Under the pieces are notes generated by a model that was not told where the DNA came from, did not search any database, and saw only the letters and a program-made list of their open reading frames with translations. This document shows, piece after piece, positions 13,051 through 28,077 of a stretch of DNA of 64,000 bases. Source of the stretch: Platynereis dumerilii. Lineage: Eukaryota > Annelida > Polychaeta > Phyllodocida > Nereididae. The stretch's first letter is position 1. Every line of letters starts with the position of its first letter. Location of the stretch: the NCBI GenBank assembly GCA_026936325.1, contig JAPTHN010000010.1:51209283-51273282 (forward strand), written 5' to 3'. The translations under genes and the position numbers were made by a program.

Positions 13051-14950
13051 TAATTGAAAATTGACAAAACTGTACTACTTCAATAGCATGCATCTGATGT
13101 AACAGTACATGTAATCAACGTCTCTGGAAAAAAATTGTTTAAGGTTTAAATTTGTAAAAACTATAAGTTGATTTTATTCTCCTGTCAAAACTAAGACCTC
13201 ATAGTCAATGGTACTATTTTAAAAGCATTTATCTAATGTAACATTACATGTAATCAACGTCTCTGGAAAAAAATTGTTTAAGGTTTAATTTTGTAAAAAC
13301 TATAAGTTGATTTTATTCTCCTGTCAAAACTAAGACCACATAGTCAATGGTACCCATGCACTTGAGCTTTTTGAACGAGATTATGTTTTTACTTGTGTAT
13401 TGGCTAATTTCAGATCGACTATGCTTTTTAACAAAGTAGCTGCACTGAAACATCATCAATTTATTTATTTTTTTGATGCCTGTTCATTCAACTACACTAC
13501 TTATTATATTTTCTTTAATAGTTTTGTTGAGGTCAACATCTCAAATTAAAAAAGGATATTGATCAAAAACTTTGATAAAATCATGAAGTTTGTCATATGT
13601 CTCAATTGAGTATGACATATCAGAAATACATTGTGATATTTTGTCATTGATTTTTTAATTGATCGTCATGTTTCTGAGTTTTAAGTTGATCTCCTGGAGG
13701 CCAACGACATTGTTCTGTGAAGATTATTGCATGCAGATGGAAATCAGCAGACCTCTGAAGGTTGTTCCTAATCAGATTGTTGTAATCTATTCTATTGGTT
13801 TCTAGATGTGACTTTATTGCACAGTTTAGTGATGTGCTTTTTAATCGTTCACTTTGGAGCTACAATTATAAATGTGTTTTCCTCCCATAACATATACAAA
13901 GTCAAAACAAAACAATGCATTTGTAGATGTAGCTATACTTTTGAGAATCTATGAACAACTTGGGCACAGAGCTCTATATCCAAGATGCTAATTCAGAGTA
14001 AATCCTGACCAAAACGTAGTAGAGGATGATATTTTGCGAAGTTGCCAGGTAGATTATAGCCCTATATAATGCAGGTGTGTGATTACATTATCCAAAAAAA
14101 GCAATGTCAACTGGTAAATATATTCAAAACAGGGTGTGACACTTATGCCAGCAATGCCTTGGGGTGTCTTATTACAATATTACATGTCTCCCAGCTGCGA
14201 TATTGAAAAAATCATAAATCTGTCTGTGCTTGAAAATAACTTACCCTTTGCTCTATCTGTCCAAAATGCTTTAATCCGAATTTAATTTGCTGTCTCATTC
14301 TCTTTATGCTGCATGTATGGGTACATCAAGATGAATGGAACTGAATGGCTCTGGCCAGGCCAAGGGAGTTTAATTGAACACATAAATTTCCCTCCCAAGG
14401 GCAATGTTATCAAAGCGAAGCATTCAATGGAAGCACACTGTATGTCATAACAGAGTTATTGGATTTCCTTTGTTTTGTTATCCTATCCATGCAGTGGTCT
14501 ATACGTATATAGAACATACATGTTTAACACTAGATGTATAGGAAATTGTAGTTGTTTTGTTGACAAAAGATTCGAGAATATTTAAGATTTTTTGAGGTGG
14601 TGCTGTGATAGAACTAGACTGGCATTCAAAAATTATCCTAGTGTTAATCTTTTTTTAAACATTGAATGCAATCGGAGAAGAACATGTATAGGAAAAAACA
14701 CTGGAAGGCCAGAGCAGTCCATGAGGTTGTCAGGTTTTCAGGCCAACTCAATTGACCTCTTCTTATTCTATTTCCAGAAAATTACCTGTCCCTTGTCAAC
14801 ATGAAAGCTTTTAACACTTCTTCGACCGTCTCAGGTAAGTGTGTGTGAGTAATGGGTACCAATGTAATGATAAATTGTAGTAAATGTCACTTGGTGACTG
14901 AAAGGTTACACCACAGATGAATGTTAATCATAATGTGTAAAAAGTCTTTT
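13050..14950 (+). repeat. R1 tandem repeat, copy 3 (partial)
   Basis: Matches copies 1 and 2 in the block order TTGATCTCCTGGAGGCCAA (about 13684), TACATCAAGATGAATGG (about 14321) and CAACATGAAAGC (about 14797). It ends where the sequence becomes part of the larger 8-kb duplicated segment. Confidence 0.7.
13073..13350 (+). repeat. Two-copy tandem repeat, period 139 bp
   Basis: The words CATGTAATCAACGTCTCTGG and AAGTTGATTTTATTCTCCTG recur 139 bases apart with few differences. This is a local duplication inside R1 copy 3, not present in copies 1 and 2. Confidence 0.85.
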
Positions 14951-16800
14951 AAAATTAATTGCAAATTGTATCACCTGTCGACAGAGGCGCAACATCATAT
15001 TCAAACCAAAGTGATCAAAATACCTTTTTAAAACTTTGTTTACTGAAGGTAAAAAATGTAGTGGTGTGAAGTTACCATCATTCATGCAGGCACACTATTT
15101 TTCTATAGAACACAGAAGTAAATATCTTTCATTGTGCAGTTTCTTTTTCGTCAGGTAACTGATTGTGATTAACACTTTTTTCCCCCGATATTATAGTGTC
15201 CTTGCATAACCTTTTAAAGGAAATTAAATAAACCCGCCTGCATCCACAAATAATTTTCTACAAATTAAGAAGTTAAAATGCAATGTCAAACAAACAATCA
15301 AATGTAATAGATTTTTTCAAACTGACATTGAAAGCAATTTCCTCTCCAGTGAGAGAGATACTATTACTTTATCATCTTTCACAGCATGTGATTAAGTGTT
15401 TCACCAACTGCATGCAACTTTAGATTCTAAAGAGTAAATGCCACACTGAGAAGCCCTTTGACATTTGGTTAAGATTGTAAAAGTTTTGTGATTTGAAAAG
15501 AAACTCTTTCTTTGCCACAAAGTGTGGATACTTGCACTTTGGCAAAATATCTGGCATTTTAGGTATTGCTTTCCGAAAGTGATCCTCTCTTCTTTTTTTT
15601 TTCAATATACTTGGTTTCTTTCAAAATTTGGTTATTTAGACGCAGGCTTAATTCACTCATTATTACTCACTTCCATTATAGGGCACACAATGTCATTCCC
15701 ATCTCACTCATTATGACTCCTTACATTATTGTGGATCTTGACAACAGCATGATATTATGATATGGGTAATTTGGTTAAAGGATATCACAGGCCTAACAGC
15801 ATCAGCCGTTTTGGATGTTACAGTCAATGAATTACAGAAACTTGTGTTGTAAACTGTTTCTTGACATCAGTGACATCAATCCATCCCATTGAATGAACTG
15901 TCAGTTTGTCATTGGGTGACTTGTGACCTCAGTGATGAGTGGTGTGACTCAATCAGTTACTTCTCCTGATAGCATTGCAAGTATAGGATATGACCTCACT
16001 AACCAAAAATGAGTCATATGTGACCTCACAAGGAACATTCCAATCTATTTGAAAGAACTTCTTGTTCATCAGCTGGAACATGCCAAATCAATCATGGTAC
16101 TTTACGGATATTTGTGACAGGCGATATATCTTTTTGGCACACACTATTATGAAAAAAAAAGACAAGACATAGTCAGAGACGACCTATATATAGACATATT
16201 CTTCTTTTTATTGTTACGATATTGGTATACCGCTAATATTCGCTATGCTCACCTGAGCAATTATTTGCATCACACGATTAACGGTTTTCCATGCATTGTC
16301 AATTCATTATCTTTTGTAATTCTATCGCATTGTGAAGATGACTGTTATGAGAAATCATTGCCTGACTGTTTGCATGATCATTTTCTGCTCTTGATTGCTT
16401 GTTTGGTTGTTTGCTCATAGAACTGATGGATCTTGCCCTTTTGCAGACATTGTCAATAATGAGACAGGAGTCAGATAGATCTGTATATCACATGACAATA
16501 TGAATGATGATTGAGGACCATTAATCTGAGAATGCCATGAGCTATCAGCAAACATAAGAAATACATTTTCATCCCAGATATACCACTCATTGCACTTACA
16601 TGACCAAAAAGTGCAATTCATTTCTTCTTTCATCATTTATACATTATATAACGCGCAAGATGAATGTTGTAATACAGGTTAGTTGATTACATTTGCATGG
16701 CTGTGTCATTATGTTCTTTCGAAGTGAACTTCACATTTTATACAATTCGACATGTCTGTCAGCAAATTGCAAGTCAATATATTGCGCTGCAATAAATCCT

Positions 16801-16947
16801 ATTCTTTGTTGTGTTTGTTGTCCACTTATTCGGCAATGTTGAGTGTTTGTCTCATGGGGTAAGCCATGCCGTGTTTATCATAGCTCATGCTAAAGCCCTT
16901 GTGGGATCAATCTCATATTCCCTCTCCTTGGGCGAATATTATACACC
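16801..16947 (-). repeat. Foldback family F, copy F3 (partial)
   Basis: In reverse orientation this carries the F1 order: a GATTGATCCC arm, GAGCTATGATAAAC, the GACAAACACTC spacer, then GTGGACAACAAAC. The palindrome is decayed. The matching part of the right duplicate (25850-26240) does not align well here, so I cannot tell whether F3 arrived before or after the duplication. Confidence 0.55.
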
Positions 16948-17622
16948 AATTCTATATATTGTAGAATGTAAATACTGGTAGCCTATATAGAATATATTCA
17001 TAAATACAACCTCTTCATAAACACATTTGTTGATTCTCACTTTAACATCGCTGTCATTGACAGTATTTGAACTGTTAAAAGTGAAACATTGCACCAACAA
17101 TTTTTAGCTCAAATACGGAAACCAACATGCATGCATGATGCAAGGTCACATTTGTTTAACGGGCAAAGCCTTAATTCTAAGAATTATATTGACATCACAG
17201 AGTTCAGCTGACAAGACCATTGACCGAAGGAAAATTGGTTCATTTAAAATAAGCTTAATTGTGATTAATTATTCTTGCTTCACTGGTCGCAATTTCTTGA
17301 GATGTCCATTTAGAAAGATTTAAAAATGTAACAACCCTCAATTGGAACAGAACCCATCCCTGAGCAATCATTGGCTTATGAATCAAACGGAACCATCAGC
17401 TTGGAAATTAGGAGATTGCAGGTCCCTTCCATTTAAAATGATTTGCTTTGCTCAACCCAAACAACTACATTGATTAAAATTGACAATTATTGTGGGATTT
17501 CTCTGTGATAAGAATCAAAACATGGGTAGCGTTTACTCAAAAAATCATTTTAACCATGCAATGAAACATATCCCCATAAATATGATCCATGTTCTACACT
17601 TCAGACTCAGCAGTTCAGTGTG

Positions 17623-17808
17623 CACTCTAAAAAATGTCGGACAAAATTGGTTTTTTAGATTCAAAATTTTTTTTTTTTTAACCAAATTTCAATGCAAAAC
17701 CAACATGGATTTTTTTTAAAGTCTATGTTGGTTTTGCATTGAAATTTGGTTATTCAAAAAACCATTTTGAATCTAAAAAACAAATTTTGTCCGAAATATT
17801 TTAGAGTG
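17623..17808. mobile_element. 186-bp foldback MITE with CACTCTAAAA ends
   Basis: Almost the whole element is one inverted repeat running from CACTCTAAAAAATGTC to its complement ending TTTTAGAGTG. The right duplicate has the uninterrupted site (GTTCAGTGTAGAAGG, about 26673-26687), so insertion followed the duplication, or was precisely lost from the other copy. A closely related copy lies at 33066-33254. The target duplication is short and ambiguous (about 2 bp). No coding capacity; it would have depended on a transposase supplied elsewhere. Confidence 0.85.
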
Positions 17809-18049
17809 TAGAAGGTTCAAAAAAGATGTTTATCAATCACTGAGCCAAGAAAGCAGCAGATTTCCAAATAAAACACTCCTCCAGACAAACATATTGAAAA
17901 TGTTACATAAATATCAAATATCATAATCATATAAATTCAAGGAAAAACATGAACATTGGAAGAACCAATAAAAAGTCATTCCAATGAAATGTCACTATTT
18001 GGCAACGTGTATCTCATCAAGTAAGAACTACCGATCATATATATTGAAG

Positions 18050-19317
<1,268 letters not shown>

Positions 19318-20093
19318 ATATTGAAGAGACATTAGGTCAGTAGTAAGGCGCTTAGCTTCCTGGGATTAAGGGTTGACTTACTGTTCTGACTGATGCGGAG
19401 TTCCGAGGGTTTATGTAATGCCATGCATGTGTTCGCGTCCTATAAACCTGTTGGATGTGAAATTTTGGACGGGAAACATTACGAAAAAATGTATTTAAAA
19501 TACTACTTGCTTATAGGCATATAATCATACATCTCACACTTGCAAAGCAAATATATAAATCACTACTCTATCTTGTTTGAATATTATATGACAATAAATT
19601 ATTATGGTATCATATCATACCTAATCATAATCGTAAAGAGTCAAGATTTGAAACCTACTCAACAAACAACTTTATGTGCTTAAATAACATTTTTGTGCGA
19701 CAAACACTATCATTTCAACGTGTACATACAGTGTACTTATGAGTAGGCGTTACAGCCTGACGGGTGGATGAAACAAAGATGTTAAATGAGAAAATAACCA
19801 GGAGCTCTTTACTGCAAAAATATTGCCAGATTTGATCAGATCTTGATAAATGAGCCCTTTGCAAGGAAGTAGTTGCAAGAAAAATCCTCTGACTCACTTT
19901 GTTTAATAGAATTAGTCTGGAAGGCCAGACAGCCAGTCCAACAGACCTGGTATATCAATATTTATGTATCGATGCTTCACTACTGATACGATGCCATCAC
20001 GCAATCGACACAGATACATTCTACGAAAGGCAGGAACATGGACTTTCAAAGAAATTTAGTGTCAGGGAACAACTGATTTTACATTGATTGATG

Positions 20094-20375
20094 AGATGGG
20101 AGAGAGTGCATCGATGGATTCCTCAACATTTTACACGAACATCCAATGTGAGGGAACTTGACTGACACAGGCACTGATACAAGGGCAGCCAATTTAACAT
20201 CATGTCTGAATGACAGCAAGCTTGGATTTTGTTCATTAAGGACATATAAGATGCATATAAGGTGCATATAAGGTGCATTGAAAATTTCGAGCCTGAACAC
20301 TTGGTTCGAACCGACGCAGTCAAAGTCCTTCAACGGAACAGGTGAGAACCAGCCATTGAGCTGCCCAAGTAAAGA
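20094..20375 (-). mobile_element. tRNA-derived SINE, copy in left duplicate
   Basis: On the minus strand the order is CTCAATGGCTGG (decayed box A region), TCGGTTCGAACCAAG (box B), then several direct repeats of CTTATATGCAC, then a conserved body. It matches the copy at 27760-28077 and so predates the segmental duplication. A minus-strand frame crossing it (20079-20564) is accidental. Confidence 0.65.
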
Positions 20376-22319
20376 TATGAGTCTATGAGATAACCTATAG
20401 ACATTTCCTGTAGAGTCACATATATATATCCTGATTCCCCGGGCCTGATTCCCTACAATTCTAAAAATGCTGATGCCTGGAATCCTCAAAAAAACAGCGG
20501 CAGACCAAAAGAATGAATCTCCCGAATAAAACTTGTGCACATGAGAAAATTGAGAAAATGACAATGCATTATTTTAGGAGAACAAGGCCATTTGCTTTTA
20601 GATTGCATCTTAAGAGCCTCATATTCTCTATGTAAATGATGGCAGGATGGGTATGTATTTCATGATCTTGCATATCTCATTTGCATTTTTCGTAGAAGGT
20701 TGATAACATCACTTTCTGTAAGTATATTTCATAGTTGGTTCGTGATACACACACAAGGTAGCAAACTGAATTGGAAGTGTAGCCTATGTGGCCAAAGTTA
20801 ATATCATGGCATTTTAATTATATTTTTGCTATTTGATGAAATTAAAGACAATCGCATTTTATCTAACCTCAATGTTGCAGGATTATTCTTCATATCATTA
20901 CTTTTTTTTTATCAGGTAATTTGGAGTAAAGAGCTAAATTTATATATATAATAATTCGAAACTCACATCATTTTAATGATAAATTTTTTAAAGTAGATCT
21001 ATGGAGATATTTCGCATTGTCTTAATTAGCATAACCTATACTGTGATTCTAAAGGCTGACAGAAATGTCCTATCTTTACCATTTTTGACAGGCAAAGTAT
21101 ACCCTGACCAAAGAGACATCATTTTCCTTACAGGAGAGCACACACAGGATGTTAATAATACACATCAGAAGAAGTCCATTAAAGCCCAATGTCCTTAGTG
21201 AATAATACATGAGGTGTTTGCTTCTTGGTTCCTCTATCCTAACATACAAATAATCACTGTGAATATATCCAGCCATCTTAACATAAAGATATATGCACGA
21301 GCCCTTTTCTTTTCCATGGTCTACCATTACCTGCAATTCAACTAAATTTGATAAATAAATAATAAATTGAAATTACAGCTTTTTTTCTCGTCCCACTGAC
21401 CGATCGTATAAAAAGAGCCTTGAGCAAGAATATCCAAGAAAGATAAATTATGTCTGGCCTTATAGCAATAAGAAATTGTTTGTATTTACAGTACAGGTAA
21501 GACAGCAATCAAATATAATCACATCAATGACCTTGGGAACTGTAATTAACCAGTAACCAGATATTTCCTTAAATAGCTTGTGATTGACTTGTATCTAAAT
21601 TGAACCTTTCCCAACATTTCTGATTGGTTAAGTTAACAGCAATGCTTAGGGGTTTCTCCTGCACTGCAATCATCAAGCACCCTAATTAGTAGGGGAGACC
21701 GGAGTAAGTTGCGGCATATTTTGCTTTGGGCTGATGCATGTGAAAAAATTGTTGTTGTTTTTATTTTTCAGGTAATATGTATATCAGATATAAAAATGTA
21801 TCGTCTTAAAGCTATGATCAAGGACATTTTCTAAACAATCGTGCAATTAGGGAGGTGATGGCAAACATCCTGTAGAAAGTAGGTCAAGTGCCAGAACTTG
21901 CCCCAAGTGTGGGGTTTGGAGGTATGTTGTGCCACTGATGGACAAGTTTTTCCTGTCAGCTTATCCTGAATTTCTGCGAATATGCTTTCACTCAAACACA
22001 GCCACTGTCATCAGAAATCTGCACTCAGGATTGCAAAACCAGGATTGACCGGGACTTCTGTCATTAGCCAATCACTCTCCCCTCACTCTGAGACTTAAGA
22101 AAATCTTGTATTAAAACTAAATCCAGATACATGTTTGATTTTTTTTTTCTTTTTTGGAATTTATATGAAAAATACCATAGAATACATTTCAAGTCTCAGG
22201 ATAACCAATACACTTGACCTTGAGATGGGCCAATGCTGAGAGGCAACACTGATTGGTAGAAACGTCCAATTAGTATGCTCAGGTACTCTCCAGCATGGTT
22301 ATTCAATCAGTTGTGATTC

Positions 22320-23655
22320 ATGTTAATGATACCTTTCTAGGCTTACGGCTTGGGTATAAAATACAACAGGTTTCATGTGAATAAGTTATATACAACATGA
22401 CTTGGGTCCTGAAATGTAAAAAATTGCAGATGTCAAAAATTTTGTTTTCGATGGACCATCAGTTGCTTTATATGCTGTTATGAGTAAGCATCAAAGAATG
22501 TGTATACTGTTTGTGTTAATTTTGAAGCTTGAGACATATCTCAAGGTAAAACAGAAACATTTGTTTCACTAACCATAATTGGTTTTCAGAATGTGAGGCT
22601 TGAATGTGATGTCAAAAAAAGTATGTCCTCTCCAACCCATAGAAAAAACACTAAGTGTTTTGTAGGAAAAACAAGCTATTCGTGTATCTTTTGCTCAATC
22701 ATGTGCCTTTACAAGTATGTGACAAATACAAGTTAAAAAGATATCCAGGCCATGTTCATACATTTTCTTAGAAATTAAAATTCATGATGTCAAAAAAATG
22801 TCCTCTCCAACCCATCAGAAATTTTGCTCTGATTTGTGCGTTTAACATTGGATTCATTCAAGAAAAGGCCATGGTTATACACACTAAGTAAACCTGGATG
22901 CCTAAAAAGGGTTTTTATAAGTATTTAAAATGTCAAATATATTATCTTTCGTTATCTATTACATTATTTTGGGAAAATCAAAATGGAGAAAAAAGTTGAT
23001 TTATTTGTGTCATATATCTATATAATTGTAATTTTCCCTATTAACTGAATGACTTTAAAAGGATAATAACCAAATATCTTGTTAATGGAGCCATCAAAAA
23101 TGATTTTTCCAAAGGCGCCTGATTTTTGTTCATTTTCGGCAGTTTTTTAGTCAAAAACACTTTGTTCGACACAGCCGAACACCATGAGTTTCAATCGTAG
23201 GGTAACAAAACTTGACATGGGGTTAATAGAATACCATGGAAATCATGTGTCTTTTGAGACTAGTACCCTACTCAACGGAAATTTTCAGGCAAGCCAGATT
23301 TCTGTAATTTCGTAATAAAAATGGTTTGAAAAAAATTGGGGCATGTTTAATCAAAATTTAAGTTTTGCATGGGTTTTGACGTTCCTATGCAACAATGTGG
23401 CATGATTTCCAAGAATAAGAATGGGTGAAAATTGTTTCTGGATGGATATTTTTCCTGATAAACAGTTTTTTCAAGAATCAACCCTTGCCTACTTTAAGTA
23501 GCGGTATTTTGGTAGTAAACCACCAAATCACTTCAGTCCTCATTGATTATAGAAACAGTAATATGTTAATTTTATGATAGAATGATGGAAATTCTCAAAT
23601 TTCAAACTTTATTTTGACCCCCCCATGAGACACTTTAAGTGCAAATACTGTAAAA
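22320..23655. mobile_element. Insertion present only in the left duplicate, class unknown
   Basis: Flanks match 31640-31790 of the right duplicate: CTCTCCAGCATGG on the left, GACACTCAAAG and AGTTCTCAATGAATTATTCA on the right. The roughly 1.3 kb between is missing there. The insert contains a direct repeat of GTCAAAAAAA and TGTCCTCTCCAACCCAT about 178 bp apart. No terminal repeats, target duplication or coding frame could be fixed, so this could also be a deletion in the right copy. Confidence 0.45.
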
Positions 23656-26600
23656 CTGCCCACTTGAGAGACACTCAAAGAGAATTCCAACTATTACAAA
23701 GTTCTCAATGAATTATTCAGTTGGCAGGTAGATTATAGCCAATATAATGCAATGCAGGTGTGTGATTACATTATCTAAAAAAGCAATGTCAACCGGTAAA
23801 ATATTTTCAAACAGGGTGTGACACTTATGCCAGCAACGCCTTGTGGTGTCTTATTACTCTCCCAGCTGTGATATTGAAAACATCATAAATCTTTCAGTGC
23901 TAGAAAATAACTGTTTTCTCTCTCTGTCCAAAATGCTTTCATGCAAATTTAAATTGCTGTCTCATTCTCTTTAATGCTGCATGTACGGGTACATCAAGAT
24001 GAATTGTATTGGATGCCCCTGACCATGGGAGTTTAATTGAACACATAAATTTCCATCCCAAGGGCAACATTATCAAAGCAATAGGCATTCAAGGGAAGCA
24101 CCTAGTATGTCATAACAGAAATTTTAGATTTCCCTTTTGGTTATCCACATGGCAGACTACACATATATGTGCAGAAACTGCAGATGTATTGACAACTGTA
24201 GTCATTTGTTTGTTTGTTTTTTACAAAAGGTATGCAATCGATAAGTTTTTTGGATGTTGTGCTATGGTAGAACTAAATAGGCAGTCAAAGATTATCCCTA
24301 TTCTATTTTCTTAATCATTTATTGAGAATACAATCTGAGAGAAACATGTAAAGGCATGGAACACTGGAAGATCAGAGCAGTCCATCAGGTTGTCAGGTTT
24401 TCAGGGCAACTCAATTGACCTCTTCTTATTCTATTTCCAGAAAATTACCTGTCCCTTGTCAACATGAAAGCTTTTAACACTCATCCGACCTCTACAGGTT
24501 CAAACAACTCAAGTGTTTTGGCCCTTTGAGAAGAGTAAGTGAGTATTTGGTAAAAATACATGGTCAATTGTAGTAAATGTCACTGATGAAAGGTTACATG
24601 CACAAATGCCATCATAATGTGAAATATCTTTCTAAAATTTAATTGCAAATTGTATCACCCATCCGGAGAGGTACAACATCATATTCGAATCAAAGTGATC
24701 GAAATACCTTTTAAAAACTTGGTTTACTGAAGATAAAAAATGCAGTGGTGTGAAGTTACCATCATGCATGCATTGCAGGCACACCTTTTTTCTCTGGAAC
24801 ACAGAAGTAAATATCTTTCAGTGTGCAGTTTCTTTTTCGACAGGTAACTGATTGTGATTAACACTTTTTTTCACCCAATATAAGTGTCCTGGAATAACCT
24901 TTTGAAAGAAATTTAATTAAATCCACCTGCATATAAAATCAATTTTCTGAAAATTAAGAAGTTCAAATGCAATATTTGAACAAACAATAAAATGTAATAG
25001 GTATTTTCAAATTAACATTAAAAGCAATTTGCTCTGCAGTTAGAGCAACATTGATAATATCATTGGGTAACTAGTGACCAGAGTGATGAGTGGTGTGCAT
25101 GACTCATTCAGTGACTTCTCTTGACAGCATTGCAAGTATAGGGTATGACCTCACTAACCATAAATGAGTCATAAAGAATAACATGGCATATCATGGCAAG
25201 GACATCACAAAGAACATCCAAGTGCATTTTTGAATACCACTACTTTTTATTCATAGGCTGGAACATGCCAAAAATCAATCATCATATTTTACGGATATTT
25301 GAGATATATCCTTTTGGCAAACACAATTATGAAAAAAAAAACACAAGACAGATAGTCAGAGACGACCTATATATAGACATATTCTTCTTTTTATTGTTAT
25401 ACAGTATTGGCATACCGCTAATATTCGCTATGCTCACCTGAGCAATTATTTGCATCACACGATTGATGGTTTTCCATGCATTGTCAATTCATTTTCTTTT
25501 GTAATTCTATCGCATTGTGGAGATGACTGTTATGAGAAATCATTGCCTGAATGTTTGCATGATCATTTTCTGCTCTTGATTGCTTGTTTGGTTGTTTGCC
25601 CGTAGAATTGATGGATCCTGCCCTTTTGCTGACATCTGACATTGTCAATAATGAGACGGGAGTCAGATAGATCTGTATATCACATGACAATATGAATGAT
25701 GATTGAGGACCATTAATCTGAGAATGCCATGAGCTATCAGCAAACATAAGAAATACATTTTCATCCCAGATATACTACTCATTGCACTTGCAAAACCAGA
25801 GTGCAATTCTCTTTTATTTTTGTCATTTATGATGCATTATATAAGCTTGTTGTTGGTTACAATTGGCATTTATGTATCGCCTCTTCGTTTATGCATGTAT
25901 TGATGCTTGTTTTAACATTTCTGTATTTGACACAGACTGACATGTTTTCTTACATTGCACACGAAAAGTTTGTACTGATTTCAGCATCAATCAACAATAC
26001 GAGTATTTACGCTATGGAGCATGCTATCACGGGGTAAAACATGCCAATTGTGGATAGTAACCTAAAATTTATGTCACACAGCATTTACATTATAAAGTCA
26101 CAAGCCGTTTATAGACGCATGCGGAAATCCACATTCCCAGGATAGTATAGAGACATAATTATAATTTCAACTTCGCACTGAAACTTTTTAGACCAAGTAC
26201 GAAAACCGGGGTTTAACCAGCGAAGCCTCATTTGCCTAGAATTTTATGGACATCACAGAAACATCACAGAATTCAGCTGACATGACCATTGACCGAAGGA
26301 AAATTGGTTCATTTAAAATTAGCTTAATTGTGATTAATTATTCTTGCTTCACTGGTCGTAATTTCTTGAGATGTCCATTGAAAAAATGTAACAACCCTCA
26401 ATTGGAACAGAATCCATCCCTGAGCAATCATTGGCTTATGAATCAAATGGAACTGTCAGCTTGGAAATTAGGAGATTGCAGGTCCCTTCCATTTAAAATG
26501 ATTTGCTTTGCTCAACCCAAACAACTACATTGATTAAAATTGACTAATATTGTGGGATTTCTCTGTGATAAGAATCCAAATGTGGGTTGTGTTTACTCAA

Positions 26601-27697
26601 AAAATAATTTTAATCATGCAATGAAACATATCCCCATTAATATGATCCATATTCTTCACTTCAGGCTCAGTAGTTCAGTGTAGAAGGTTCAAATAAGATG
26701 TTTATCAATTACTGAGCCGAGCAAGCAGCAGATTTCCAAATAAAACACTCCTCCAGACAAGCATATTTAGAATGTTACATAAATATCAAATATCATCGTC
26801 ATATAAATTCAAGAAAAATCATGAAAATTGGAAGATACAAGTAAAAATGTCACTCCAATGAAATGCCACTACTTGGCAACATGTATCTCATCGGGTAAGG
26901 ACCACAGATCATATATATTGAAGAGACATTAGGTCAGTAGAAAGTCATTTGGTTTCCTGGGATTAAGAGTTGATTTACTGCTCTCACTTACGCACAGTTT
27001 GAAGGGTGTATGTAATGCCATGTGCTTGTTCGCGTCCTATAAACCTGTTTAGATGTGAAATTTTGGGCGGGAAACATTACGAAAAAATTTATTTAAAATT
27101 ACTACTTGTTAATCGACATGCAATCATACATCTCACCTACACTTGGAAAGCAAATACATTTGTATGTTTTAATTTCAGTCGCTACTCCATTTGTTTGAAT
27201 ATCGTCTAATTAAACAAAATTTATTGGACATGTAACCATTACAATAAATTATTATGGTATCATGTCATACCTAATCATTATCGTAAAGAGTCAGGATTTG
27301 AAACCTACTCAACAAACAACTTTACATGCTCAATTGCTTAAATAACAATTTTTGTGCGACAAACACAATATCATTTCAACATATACATAATACTTACAGC
27401 GTTAAAGGCTGACGGGTGGATTAAACAAAGATGTTGAATGAGAAAATAACCAGGAGCTCTTTACTGCAAAAATATTGCCAGATTTGATCAGATCTTGATA
27501 AATGAGCCCTTTGCAAGGAAGTAGTTGCAAGAAAAACCCTCTGACTCACTTTGTTTAATAGAATTAGTCTGAAAGGCCAGACAGCCAGTCCAACAGACCT
27601 GGTATATCAATATTTATGTATCGATGCTTCACTACTGATACGATGCCATCATGCAATTTACAAAGATACGTTCTACGAAAGGCAGGAACATGGACTT

Positions 27698-27698
<1 letters not shown>

Positions 27699-27752
<54 letters not shown>
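27699..27752 (-). repeat. (GATA)n microsatellite at a SINE tail
   Basis: About thirteen GATA units directly precede ATGGTAAGCGCTCGG and the SINE body. The left duplicate has no array at this point, so the array grew or was lost after the duplication. Confidence 0.95.
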
Positions 27753-27755
<3 letters not shown>

Positions 27756-27759
27756 TGGT

Positions 27760-28077
27760 AAGCGCTCGGTGTTCTCGAGGATTGACTGATGAGATGGGAG
27801 AGAGTGCATGGGATTCCTCAACATGTTACACATTTACCCCATGTGAGGGAACTTTTTCTTGCCCGACAAAGACACTGATACAAGGGCGCCATTTAACATC
27901 TTGTCTGAATGACAGCCAGCTTGGATTTTGCTCATTAAGGACATATAAGGTGCATATAAGGTGTATATAAGGTGCATTGAAAATTTCGAGGCTGAACACT
28001 GGGCTCGAACCAATGCAGTCAAAGACCTTCAACGGAACAGGCGAGAACCATAACCACTCAGCCATTGAGCTGCCCAA
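27760..28077 (-). mobile_element. tRNA-derived SINE with intact-looking A and B boxes
   Basis: On the minus strand the head reads GGGCAGCTCAATGGCTGAG, then TGGTTATGG (box A region), and later TTGGTTCGAGCCC (box B). These are the internal pol III promoter elements of a tRNA-like head. The body follows, with three CTTATAT repeats, a core shared with four other copies in the window, and a GATA/TATC tail. Length about 300 bp plus tail. This is the best-preserved copy seen here. Confidence 0.75.

Noticed and set aside
20079-20564. 161-residue minus-strand frame
   Set aside because: It runs across the tRNA-derived SINE copy and is broken differently in the duplicate at 27564-28077, so it is a chance frame in a repeat.
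21691-21915. Small element with GTAAGTTGCGGCA and TGCCAGAACTTGC ends
   Set aside because: The inverted match is short and imperfect, and the duplicate at 29280-29410 does not show a clean empty site.
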